This document shows, one piece after another, positions 10,361 through 18,114 of a stretch of 64,000 nucleotides of DNA. The DNA is taken from NCBI GenBank assembly GCA_025993015.1, contig DAJPFV010000001.1:620001-684000 (forward strand), in the 5' to 3' direction. Below the pieces are notes generated by a model that was not told the DNA's origin, made no database searches, and was given only the letters and a program-made list of their open reading frames with translations. How positions within the stretch are numbered: the stretch's first letter is position 1; each line of letters opens with the position of its first letter. The DNA is from Coriobacteriaceae bacterium. Lineage in GTDB: Bacteria > Actinomycetota > Coriobacteriia > Coriobacteriales > Coriobacteriaceae. Both the position numbers and the translations under genes were made by a program.

Positions 10361-10427
10361 CAAACCATCACAACATTCGATGCTTTTCCCGTTTTTGGCA
10401 AAAAACGTCGAATGTTGTGATGGTTTG
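10361..10427 (-). repeat. Hairpin repeat, CATCACAACATTCGA family
   Basis: Perfect 20-base arms (CAAACCATCACAACATTCGA and complement) with a loop containing TGCTTTTC. It ends 38 bases past the stop of the gene at 10465. The 10230-10464 gap holds nothing else recognisable. Confidence 0.8.
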
Positions 10428-10464
10428 CCTGCCCACGGCACCCCGTAGAAGGACCAAAACGCCC

Positions 10465-11502
10465 CTAGAGGCCGCCATTCCAGTGCCGAATCACGAATTC
10501 CCGCAGGTCATTCTGCCGTTTCTGGAATGCCTCGCTTCGGTCGCACTTAAGGCCCATAGCGAGCGCGATGGCGTTCATCGCCCGGTGCAATTGCAGCTGG
10601 TGGGCAAACTGAGTCCCGGTGAGGACGATCATCCTAAAGCCCAGCGCGCTCAGCACGGTCATACGCTCCGCATCCGACGCGCTGCGCTGTTTATCAAGAT
10701 GGTCCGAGCCGTTGTATTCAATCCCCGTACCGCTTGCAGGCGCATATACGTCGATCTCGAAATACCCGGCCTTAGCGAGATACTTGAACTCGCTGGGAAC
10801 ATCGACCCGATGGTTGAGCTCGATCTTGGCGTATCCCAGCCCTCCCTGGGAACGTTTTGCTACGACCATGATTGCGGTGGCCGTCTCCATGGGCGACCGC
10901 GCGCCATCGTGCACGCGCTTGAGCACGGCGGCCGCGCGTATAGCCCCCTGACGAGATCGGTTCTCATTGCAATAAGCAATCAAGTCGGCAACGGTATACC
11001 TCTGCCCTATCTCGATATAATCGCCTGTCGACAGATGATTCAAATGGTATCGGGCGCAGATTTCGTAGCCATATTCCAGCTGCTCGGGCTCACTCATCCA
11101 CGAACCCGCTTGGACAAAGCACATGACCTCATCAACCACCAGAAGGCCCTCTGCCACCTCGATAAGATGGTCTGAAGGTACCGGCGCCCCAAACACGTGG
11201 CATCTAAATCCAGCCGGCGTCGAGCGCTCAAAATCGAAGTTGACGAGCGTATCGATATGATCGAGCTCTTCTCGTGGAATACCAAGCGAAACCAGATTGT
11301 CGGTAACAATCCCGACAGCCGTTGAAGCCCTCAGCCCCTTAGCATCGAGTCCCAATTTGGGCAGGCTCGCGGTCGGCTCCGCCTCGTTGGCAAGCGAGTC
11401 CTCATCGTATAGGCTGCTTGCTCGCGAGAGCGGCTCGGACGGGCGCGCCACGTTGTGGTACAGCCAGGCGGTCTTATGGGACAGGACGATCGGCAGGTCC
11501 AT
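10465..11502 (-). CDS. Uncharacterised protein with PD-(D/E)XK nuclease-like C-terminus
   Basis: 345 residues; the ATG at 11502 follows TGGAGG. I do not recognise a named family for the N-terminal two thirds. The C-terminal part (from about residue 235) reads ELNHRV, then YFEIDVY, then GTGIEYNGSDH, then RSASDAERMTVLSALGFRMIVLT. This is the spacing of Vsr/DUF559-type restriction-endonuclease folds (E/D-x-D, E-x-n-G-x-x-H, then D-x-x-R). There is no signal peptide or membrane segment. A role in DNA repair, in defence, or as an abortive-infection-type regulator is possible but unproven. It is a single gene flanked by hairpin repeats. Confidence 0.7.
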   Translation of the reverse strand: MDLPIVLSHKTAWLYHNVARPSEPLSRASSLYDEDSLANEAEPTASLPKLGLDAKGLRASTAVGIVTDNLVSLGIPREELDHIDTLVNFDFERSTPAGFRCHVFGAPVPSDHLIEVAEGLLVVDEVMCFVQAGSWMSEPEQLEYGYEICARYHLNHLSTGDYIEIGQRYTVADLIAYCNENRSRQGAIRAAAVLKRVHDGARSPMETATAIMVVAKRSQGGLGYAKIELNHRVDVPSEFKYLAKAGYFEIDVYAPASGTGIEYNGSDHLDKQRSASDAERMTVLSALGFRMIVLTGTQFAHQLQLHRAMNAIALAMGLKCDRSEAFQKRQNDLREFVIRHWNGGL

Positions 11503-11603
11503 GAGCCCTCCAATGGAGTCGGATAACCAACCTTATTCCCCTGCCCGCGGGTCCGCACACCTTCGTGCACAAGAAAGCGATTCCACCCGGTCGAGCGGCA
11601 GAA

Positions 11604-11668
11604 AAACCGTCCCAAAAATCGATGCTTTTCTTCAATATCGAGAAAAACATCGATTATTGGGACGGTTT
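11604..11668 (-). repeat. Hairpin repeat, GTCCCAA variant of the GCTTTTC-loop family
   Basis: 21-base arms with a single mismatch (AAACCGTCCCAA... / ...TTGGGACGGTTT) and a loop starting GCTTTTC. The ATCGATGCTTTTC segment is shared with the hairpins at 6254 and 10361 although the outer arms differ. It lies 50 bases past the stop of the ABC gene at 11718. Confidence 0.7.
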
Positions 11669-11717
11669 GGGGCGAGGTGAGAGGTCGGAGGGCCAGAGCA
11701 AGCCGCACTCCAACGGG

Positions 11718-13616
11718 TTAATCCAGCTCCTTCAATCCGTGTGCCAGCTGCCAGTACTCGCCGTGCTGGGCGAGCAGCTCTTCGTGCGTGCCGCGCTCGA
11801 TGATGCGGCCGTGTTCGAGAACCATGATGGCGTCGGCGTCGCGGACGGTGGACAGGCGGTGCGCGATCATAAACGTGGTACGTCCGCGCATGATGCGGTC
11901 CATACCGCGCTCGATGAGCTTTTCGGTACGCGTGTCGATACTCGAAGTGGCCTCGTCCAAGATGAGCACCGGCGGATCGGCCACGGCCACGCGCGCGATG
12001 GCGAGCAGCTGGCGCTGGCCCTGCGACAGGTTGGCGCCGTCGGCCGTGACCGGCGTGTCGTACCCTCTAGGCAGGCGGCGGATAAACGAGTCGGCGCAGG
12101 CTGCCTCGGCAGCGGCGCGCACCTCCTCGTCGGTCGCGTCGAGCTTGCCAAAGCGGATGTTCTGCGCAATGGTGCCGCTAAACAAGTGCGTGTCCTGCAG
12201 CACAATGCCGAGCGATCCGCGCAGGCTGGCCTTGGCAATGTGCTTGACGTCGATGCCGTCGTACGTGATCTCGCCGTCATCGACCTCGTAGAAGCGGTTG
12301 ATGAGGTTGGTGATGGTCGTCTTACCGGCGCCCGTCGAGCCCACAAACGCGATCTTTTGCCCCGGCTTGGCAAACAGGTTGAGATCCGTGAGCACACGGG
12401 TGCCCGGCACGTAGGAAAAGTCAACGGCATGGAAGCGCACGTCGCCGGCAAGCGGGATAAGACCGGTGACAAGCTCGGTACCGTCGACGGCTACCGCGCG
12501 GCCCGACTCATCAACGGCCGCCACATCATGCAAGTGTCCGTACGCGCCCACGCCCTGGCCCTCGGGAATCTTCCACGCCCACGCGGCGTCACCCGTCTGC
12601 ACCAGCTCCACGCGGCCCTCGTCCGCCTCGGGTTCAAGATCCATGGCGGCAAACAAGCGCTCGGCGCCGGCCAACGCATTGAGCAAGAAGTTGCCCAGCT
12701 GCGTAAACTGATTGATGGGCATGGCGGCCTGGCGCACAAAGACCAGGTAGCTTGCAAGCGCACCTACGTCGGCGAGCCCCTTGATGCAGAGCATGCCGCC
12801 CGCCACGGCGACGATGGCATAGTTGACGTAGCCAATCACGACGGTCATGGGCACCATGGAGTTGGCATAGCTCACGGCGGCGGTACCGGTGCGGCGAAGC
12901 TCGTCGTTGCGGCAGGTGAAGCCGGCGACATTCGCTGCCTCACGGTTAAAGACCTTGATGACCTTTTGGCCCGAGACCATTTCTTCGATATATCCGTCCA
13001 GGTCGCCAAGCGATGCCTGCTGGGCAGCAAAGAAACGCTTAGAGCGCGCGCCCGAGTAGCGCGCATACAGCACAATGGCCGCATCGCACACGAGTGTGAT
13101 AATCGTGAGCTGCCAGTTAAGGATGATGAGCATAGCCGTGGTACCCACAACCTGAATGGCGGCCTGAATCACGTTGGCAAAGCTGTTGTTGAGCGCCTCG
13201 GAGACGGTGTCGACGTCGTTGGTGAAAAAACTCATGATGTCGCCCGGGCGCGTGCTGTCAAAATAACTGAGCGGCAGCGTCTGGATGTGCGCGAACAGGT
13301 CGCGGCGAATATCGGACACCACGTGTTGGGCCGCGCGCACCATAATCTGCGAGTAGCCCAGGGCCGAGAGCACGCCCGCAGCGTAGATGATCGCCGTCAG
13401 GATGACCTGCTTGGCAAGCAGTTCCTCCCCGCCCGTGGCCAAGCCGTTAACGATGGGGCGCACCATGTAGGTGCCGGCGAGGCTCGCGATGGCGGCGACG
13501 GAGGCGAGCACGCCCACCGCGAGCAACGAGAACTTGGCATGCCCCATGTAGGAGAGCAGGCGGCGCACGGTGCGCTTGAGGTCGACCGGGCGTGCTTGGG
13601 CTGCGGTCTTAGGCAT
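11718..13616 (-). CDS. ABC exporter, fused membrane and ATPase subunit (second of pair)
   Basis: 632 residues from the ATG at 13616, which overlaps the partner's stop by 8 bases; AAGGGGG precedes it. An N-terminal six-helix ABC exporter domain (about 30-330) is followed by an ATPase domain with Walker A GSTGAGKTT, signature LSQGQRQLLAIARV, Walker B ILDEATS and switch histidine AHRLS. A hydrophilic insertion of about 60 residues lies between the domains (around DLEPEADEGRVELVQTG). It pairs with the next gene as a heterodimeric exporter of the LmrCD/BmrCD type. The substrate is unknown. Confidence 0.9.
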   Translation of the reverse strand: MPKTAAQARPVDLKRTVRRLLSYMGHAKFSLLAVGVLASVAAIASLAGTYMVRPIVNGLATGGEELLAKQVILTAIIYAAGVLSALGYSQIMVRAAQHVVSDIRRDLFAHIQTLPLSYFDSTRPGDIMSFFTNDVDTVSEALNNSFANVIQAAIQVVGTTAMLIILNWQLTIITLVCDAAIVLYARYSGARSKRFFAAQQASLGDLDGYIEEMVSGQKVIKVFNREAANVAGFTCRNDELRRTGTAAVSYANSMVPMTVVIGYVNYAIVAVAGGMLCIKGLADVGALASYLVFVRQAAMPINQFTQLGNFLLNALAGAERLFAAMDLEPEADEGRVELVQTGDAAWAWKIPEGQGVGAYGHLHDVAAVDESGRAVAVDGTELVTGLIPLAGDVRFHAVDFSYVPGTRVLTDLNLFAKPGQKIAFVGSTGAGKTTITNLINRFYEVDDGEITYDGIDVKHIAKASLRGSLGIVLQDTHLFSGTIAQNIRFGKLDATDEEVRAAAEAACADSFIRRLPRGYDTPVTADGANLSQGQRQLLAIARVAVADPPVLILDEATSSIDTRTEKLIERGMDRIMRGRTTFMIAHRLSTVRDADAIMVLEHGRIIERGTHEELLAQHGEYWQLAHGLKELD

Positions 13617-15438
13617 GGCGCTTACCCCCTTCCAAGGGCGATCCGCATGCGACGGAGGAAAACGGATCATTCGCGCAACCATCGTCGCTGCCGTCGCCGG
13701 CGTCCGCGTTCCTCGCAAACTCCATCTGCGAGGCGTAAATCTCCTGGTATATGCTGTCGCCCGCTAGCAGTTCCTCGTGCGTGCCCACGCCGTGGACACG
13801 ACCGTCGTCCAATACCACAATGCGATCGGCATCCATGACACTCGCGATGCGCTGGGCGATGATGAGCACGGTCGTATCGGAAATCCGGGCGATGTGCTCG
13901 CGAATCTTAGCGTCGGTCGCCATATCGACCGCGCTGGTGGAGTCATCAAAAATGAGCACGCGCGGATGCTTGAGCAGCGTGCGCGCGATGCACAGGCGTT
14001 GCTTCTGGCCACCCGAGACACCGGCGCCGCCTTGGCCCAACTCGCCGTCCAGCCCGCCGATGCGGTCCAGGAACTCGTCCACGCACGCCGCGCGGCAGGC
14101 ACGCAGCAGCTCTTCGTCGGTGGCATCGGGCGCGCCCCACTGCAGGTTCTCGCGCACGGTACCCGTAAACAGCACGTTCTTTTGCAGCACAATGCCCACG
14201 GCATCGCGCAGAGCGACCAGGTCGTAGTCGCGCACGTCACGTCCGCCCACGAGCACGACGCCCTCGGTCGCGTCGTACAGGCGCGCGATGAGCTGCACGA
14301 GCGAGCTCTTGCCCGAGCCCGTGCCGCCGAGCACGCCCACCGTGGAGCCCGGCTCAATACGAAGGTCGATATGCTCGAGCACATCCTCGGCAGCATCCGC
14401 GCGGTACTTAAACGACACGTCGCGGAACTCGACGCTTCCGTCGGCCACTTCGCGCACGGCCGCGTCTGCCGCGGGCGCTTGGATGAGCGATTGTTCGTCG
14501 ATCACGCGCGAAATGCGCTCCACGCTGGCGAGCGCGCGCGTGAGCAGCAAAAACACGTTGGAGATCATCATAAGCGAGTTCATGATCAGCAGCACATAGC
14601 TCATAAAGCCCGTAAGCGAGCCCACGCCCAGCTCACCGGCGATAATCATGCGCCCGCCGATCCACAGGATGGAGATGGCGGCCACGTACATCGACAACTG
14701 AAACACCGGCAGGTTGAGCACGGCGTTGCCGAAAGTCTTCGTCGCCGTGTGCGCGAGCTCGGTATTGACGGTATCGAACTTGGCTTCCTCGTGCTCGGCG
14801 CGTACATACGCCTTGACGGCGCGCACGGCAGTGAGGTCCTCCTGCACCACGCCGTTGAGGTGGTCCATCGAGGTCTGCAGCTGACGGTAGAGCGGGCTCA
14901 CGCAGTAGGTGATGACGCCCAGCACGATCGCCAGCACGGGCAGAATAATTGCGAAGACCGTGGCAAGCGGACGCGACAGCACCAAGGCGTAGACCAGGCC
15001 GACGATGAGCGTCACCGGTCCGCGCACCATGGGGCGAAAGCCGTTACCGATGGCGTTTTGGATGACGGTGATGTCGGTGGTCATGCGGGTGACGAGCGAG
15101 CTGGCGTCGTAGTTGTCCAGGTTGCCAAAGGCGAGCGTCTGGATCTTGCGATACTCGGCCTCGCGCAGGTTAGCACCCAGGCCCGATGCGACACGGGCGG
15201 ACGTGCGCGCGTAGCCCAAGCCCAGTACCAGCGAAAACGCGGCGCACACGAGCATGAACGCGCCCTGCAGCAGCATGTAATTGACGTCGCCCGTGGGCAC
15301 GCCCACGTCGATGATGTTGGCCATGATGACCGGGATAAACAGCTCAAGCGCGGTCTCGACCGAGACGAACATCACGCCGAGAATGGCATCGCGACGGTAT
15401 GCCCCCAAATAGGAAAACAAGATTTTGAGATTGCGCAC
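13609..15438 (-). CDS. ABC exporter, fused membrane and ATPase subunit (first of pair)
   Basis: 609 residues from the GTG at 15438 (GGGGGATG upstream). Six hydrophobic segments (about 20-310) precede an ATPase domain with Walker A GGTGSGKSS, signature VSGGQKQRLCIART, Walker B VLIFDDSTS and an AQRI switch. Asp-Asp instead of Asp-Glu after Walker B, and Gln for His in the switch, suggest that this is the degenerate site of an asymmetric heterodimer; the partner keeps DE and H. Both genes are translated together. Confidence 0.9.
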   Translation of the reverse strand: MRNLKILFSYLGAYRRDAILGVMFVSVETALELFIPVIMANIIDVGVPTGDVNYMLLQGAFMLVCAAFSLVLGLGYARTSARVASGLGANLREAEYRKIQTLAFGNLDNYDASSLVTRMTTDITVIQNAIGNGFRPMVRGPVTLIVGLVYALVLSRPLATVFAIILPVLAIVLGVITYCVSPLYRQLQTSMDHLNGVVQEDLTAVRAVKAYVRAEHEEAKFDTVNTELAHTATKTFGNAVLNLPVFQLSMYVAAISILWIGGRMIIAGELGVGSLTGFMSYVLLIMNSLMMISNVFLLLTRALASVERISRVIDEQSLIQAPAADAAVREVADGSVEFRDVSFKYRADAAEDVLEHIDLRIEPGSTVGVLGGTGSGKSSLVQLIARLYDATEGVVLVGGRDVRDYDLVALRDAVGIVLQKNVLFTGTVRENLQWGAPDATDEELLRACRAACVDEFLDRIGGLDGELGQGGAGVSGGQKQRLCIARTLLKHPRVLIFDDSTSAVDMATDAKIREHIARISDTTVLIIAQRIASVMDADRIVVLDDGRVHGVGTHEELLAGDSIYQEIYASQMEFARNADAGDGSDDGCANDPFSSVACGSPLEGGKRHA

Positions 15439-15625
15439 GCAGGTTCATCCCCCATCAAACGTTGTTCGCAAACGCACGTATTATTGCGCGCCGAGCGATG
15501 GTGTCAAGTGTTCCGAAATCGATTTCTATAAGGCCGGCGCAGGCGCTAAGCCCGCGCGGCGCGCGACCGTATTCAAATGGAAATGATTGTGGGCGAGAAA
15601 TTTTCTCCCTACTGGCACATGAACC

Positions 15626-15656
15626 TTGACTCTACAATCGTTGTAGGGTTTTCACT
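15626..15656 (+). promoter_or_regulatory. Putative MerR-type promoter/operator for the MATE gene
   Basis: TTGACT at 15626-15631 is followed at once by the dyad CTACAA-TCG-TTGTAG (15632-15646), extended to 21 bases with one mismatch. MerR-family activators bind such dyads inside long spacers. A weak hexamer TTCACT at 15651-15656 would give a 19-base spacer. The MerR gene two genes downstream is the obvious ligand. The -10 assignment is uncertain. Confidence 0.5.
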
Positions 15657-15696
15657 ACACTGGTACGTATAGAAACCCAGCCAGAAAGCCCCGCCC

Positions 15697-17043
15697 ATGG
15701 AACACGACCTCACACGCGGCAATGTCCTCAAGACCATCGCGGTCTTTGCCCTGCCCTATATGCTCTCGTACTTTTTGCAGATGCTCTACGGCATGGCCGA
15801 TCTGTACATGATGGGGCAGTTTAGCGGCGCCGCCGGCATCACCGCCGTGGGCAATGGTGCGCAGACGCTCTATATCATTACCGTGACGCTCGTGGGCCTG
15901 GCCATGGGCACGACGGTCATCGTCGGCCACGCCGTGGGCTCGCGCCGGTTTGACCGCGCCGAGACCGCCATCGGCAACACCATCACGCTCTTTATGGGTG
16001 TCTCGGTGGTGCTGGCCGCTATCCTGCTCGCACTGTGCCCGCAGATCGTGGCACTCATTGGCACGCCGCCCGAGGCAGTCGAAGGCACCGCCGCCTACCT
16101 GCGTATATGCTTTATGGGCATTCCCTTTATCGCCGCATACAACATTCTTTCGGCCATCTTTCGCGGGCTGGGCGATTCGCGCTCGCCTATGTACGTGATT
16201 GGCGTGGCGTGCATCATCAACATCGCACTCGACTTTCTATTTATCGGCCACATGGGGCTCGGCCCCGTGGGTGCGGCGCTCGGCACGGTAACCGCCCAGA
16301 CGGCCAGCGTTGCCCTCGCGCTCGTGTGGCTCAAGAGCCGCCGTACGAACATCCACGTTAAGCGCAGCGACCTGCGCCCCCAGCCCGAGGTGCTCGGCAG
16401 CATTCTTAAGATCGGCGTGCCCGTGGCCGTGCAGGACGGCTGCATCCAGGTGGCGTTTATGTTTATCACCGTCATCGCCAACCATCGAGGGCTCGTCGAC
16501 GCCGCCGCCGTGGGCCTGGTCGAGAAGATGATCAGCTTTTTGTTCATCGTCCCGAGCTCCATGGGTGCCACCGTCAGCGCACTCACGGCGCAAAATGCCG
16601 GCGCGGGCAAGGGCGATCGCGCGCGTCAGGTGCTCAAGGACGCCATGACGATCTCGGTGGTGTACGGCTGCCTGATCACGATACTGATGTGGCTGGTGGC
16701 ACCGGCGTTTATCGGCTTTTTTGCCAAGGACGCCGCGGTGGTCGCGGCCGGTACCGGCTATATGCGCAGCTATATTTTCGACGCGATTTTTGCCGGCATC
16801 CACATTTGCTTTAGCGGCTTTTTCGCTGCATACGGCAAGAGCTACATCGGCTTTGCGCACAACGTGCTGGCCGTGGCGCTCATTCGCGTGCCGGGCGCGT
16901 GGCTACTGTCGAACGCCTATTCCGATACGTTGTTTCCCATGGGCATCGCTTCGCCGTGCGGATCGATTTTGTCGGCAGTCATCTGCGTGATTGCATTTAC
17001 TGTGCTCAACCGGCGCGGAACTTTTGACAAGCTGGTGGCGTAG
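15697..17043 (+). CDS. MATE-family efflux transporter
   Basis: 448 residues, about twelve membrane segments in two related halves (MLSYFLQMLYGMADLYMMGQ in the first). The layout is that of NorM/DinF-type multidrug and toxin extrusion proteins, which export cationic compounds using an ion gradient. The start at 15697 gives a clean N-terminus (MEHDLTRGNVLKTIAVFALP). A MerR regulator with a drug-binding-type domain follows 54 bases downstream on the same strand. This supports a drug-inducible pump operon read from the dyad promoter at 15626. Confidence 0.9.
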   Translation: MEHDLTRGNVLKTIAVFALPYMLSYFLQMLYGMADLYMMGQFSGAAGITAVGNGAQTLYIITVTLVGLAMGTTVIVGHAVGSRRFDRAETAIGNTITLFMGVSVVLAAILLALCPQIVALIGTPPEAVEGTAAYLRICFMGIPFIAAYNILSAIFRGLGDSRSPMYVIGVACIINIALDFLFIGHMGLGPVGAALGTVTAQTASVALALVWLKSRRTNIHVKRSDLRPQPEVLGSILKIGVPVAVQDGCIQVAFMFITVIANHRGLVDAAAVGLVEKMISFLFIVPSSMGATVSALTAQNAGAGKGDRARQVLKDAMTISVVYGCLITILMWLVAPAFIGFFAKDAAVVAAGTGYMRSYIFDAIFAGIHICFSGFFAAYGKSYIGFAHNVLAVALIRVPGAWLLSNAYSDTLFPMGIASPCGSILSAVICVIAFTVLNRRGTFDKLVA

Positions 17044-17097
17044 CGAGGCGACGCAGGCCTAGCGCCTCTCCCCTGTTTTACCGAAAGGAGCGGTCCT

Positions 17098-17943
17098 GTG
17101 ACCGACATGCCAAGCGAACACACCGAGGGCCTGCTCCGCATTGGCGAGGTGGCGCGCCTGCTCAATTTGAGCGTGGGCACACTGCGCCATTACGAACAGA
17201 TGGGGCTATTGGAGCCGGCATATGTCGATCCGGCGAGTGGGTACCGCTACTACGGATCGCGGCAGCTCTCCACGCTCAATACCATCGGCAACCTGCGCGT
17301 TCTCGACTTGCCGTTGGCGCAAATTCGCGAGTTTGTCACTACGCGCGATATGGATTTGATGCAACGGCAACTGACCAAGCAACAGGAGTTAATTGAGCAC
17401 AAGCGGCGTGAGTTGGAGCGCATGTCGCGCAAGATTGACCAGCGGCTTGCCTTGCTTCGTGGCGCTTTGAATGCTGATCTCGACACCATTAGCGAAATCG
17501 AGGAACCCGAACTTCGCTGCGCCACGCTGCACGAGCGCGTCAATCCCACCGACGCCTATTCGCTGGGATGGCATATCCGCCAGCTTCAGCAGGGGCAGCA
17601 CGAAACCTTTGCCTATCTGGGCAATCTGGGTGTGGGCATCGCGCCCGAACGCCTGGCAGCCGGCGACTTTGATGGCTACGACGAGGTCTTTCTGCTGCTC
17701 GATGACACCGATAATTACTTGGGCGACGTTGAGACGCGACCCGCCGCGCGCTGCCTGACCATAAGTTTCCGCGGCACGCACGGGCAAGCAGCCCCACGCT
17801 ATGAGCAGCTGCTCAGCTATATGCGCGAACACAACCTGACGCCCGCCGGTCCATCGCGCGAGATCGCCCTGATCGACGACATCATCAGCGATGATCCGGC
17901 AACCTACGTGACGCAGATCACGGTGCCGGTCTCTCTAGGCTAG
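17098..17943 (+). CDS. MerR-family regulator with GyrI-like effector domain
   Basis: 281 residues from a GTG at 17098 after GAAAGGAG. The N-terminal winged helix (LLRIGEVARLLNLSVGTLRH, then DPASGYRYYG) is typical of MerR proteins. A coiled-coil dimerisation helix follows (about 85-125, KQQELIEHKRRELERMSRK), then a C-terminal region resembling BmrR/GyrI ligand-binding domains (YEQLLSYMREHNL, then EIALIDD). It probably controls the preceding MATE pump through the dyad at 15632. Its last bases overlap the end of the small gene at 17935 on the other strand. Confidence 0.85.
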   Translation: MTDMPSEHTEGLLRIGEVARLLNLSVGTLRHYEQMGLLEPAYVDPASGYRYYGSRQLSTLNTIGNLRVLDLPLAQIREFVTTRDMDLMQRQLTKQQELIEHKRRELERMSRKIDQRLALLRGALNADLDTISEIEEPELRCATLHERVNPTDAYSLGWHIRQLQQGQHETFAYLGNLGVGIAPERLAAGDFDGYDEVFLLLDDTDNYLGDVETRPAARCLTISFRGTHGQAAPRYEQLLSYMREHNLTPAGPSREIALIDDIISDDPATYVTQITVPVSLG

Positions 17944-18114
17944 ACCGAGCCTCGCCTCTAACTCGGTCAACGCCTCAAAGGCATCGCGAGATGCACCCGC
18001 CGCGCGCTCGCGCTCGGCAACGCAAATTCGCATCATTAAGCGCTCTTTTACCTGCACTTGGGAATGCCTCGCGCGCCCTTCCACCTGCGAGCAATTGCGA
18101 TTCTCGATATCCAT
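17935..18114 (-). CDS. Small ORF translationally coupled to ligA (59 aa)
   Basis: The ATG at 18114 shares a base with the ligA stop (TAATG), and GGAGG lies four bases before it, inside the last ligA codons. The product begins MDIENRNCSQVEGRARHSQ and ends in a charged helix (RDAFEALTELEARLGLA). I do not recognise it. The stop/start coupling and ribosome site favour a real gene, but the short length and the overlap with the merR end leave doubt. Confidence 0.45.
   Translation of the reverse strand: MDIENRNCSQVEGRARHSQVQVKERLMMRICVAERERAAGASRDAFEALTELEARLGLA

Noticed and set aside
11565..13838. Long open frame on the plus strand opposite the ABC exporter gene (over 750 codons)
   Set aside because: It lies exactly antisense to a well-defined ABC protein, its composition is His/Arg/Gly-rich, and no family motif is visible. 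GC-rich third positions explain it.
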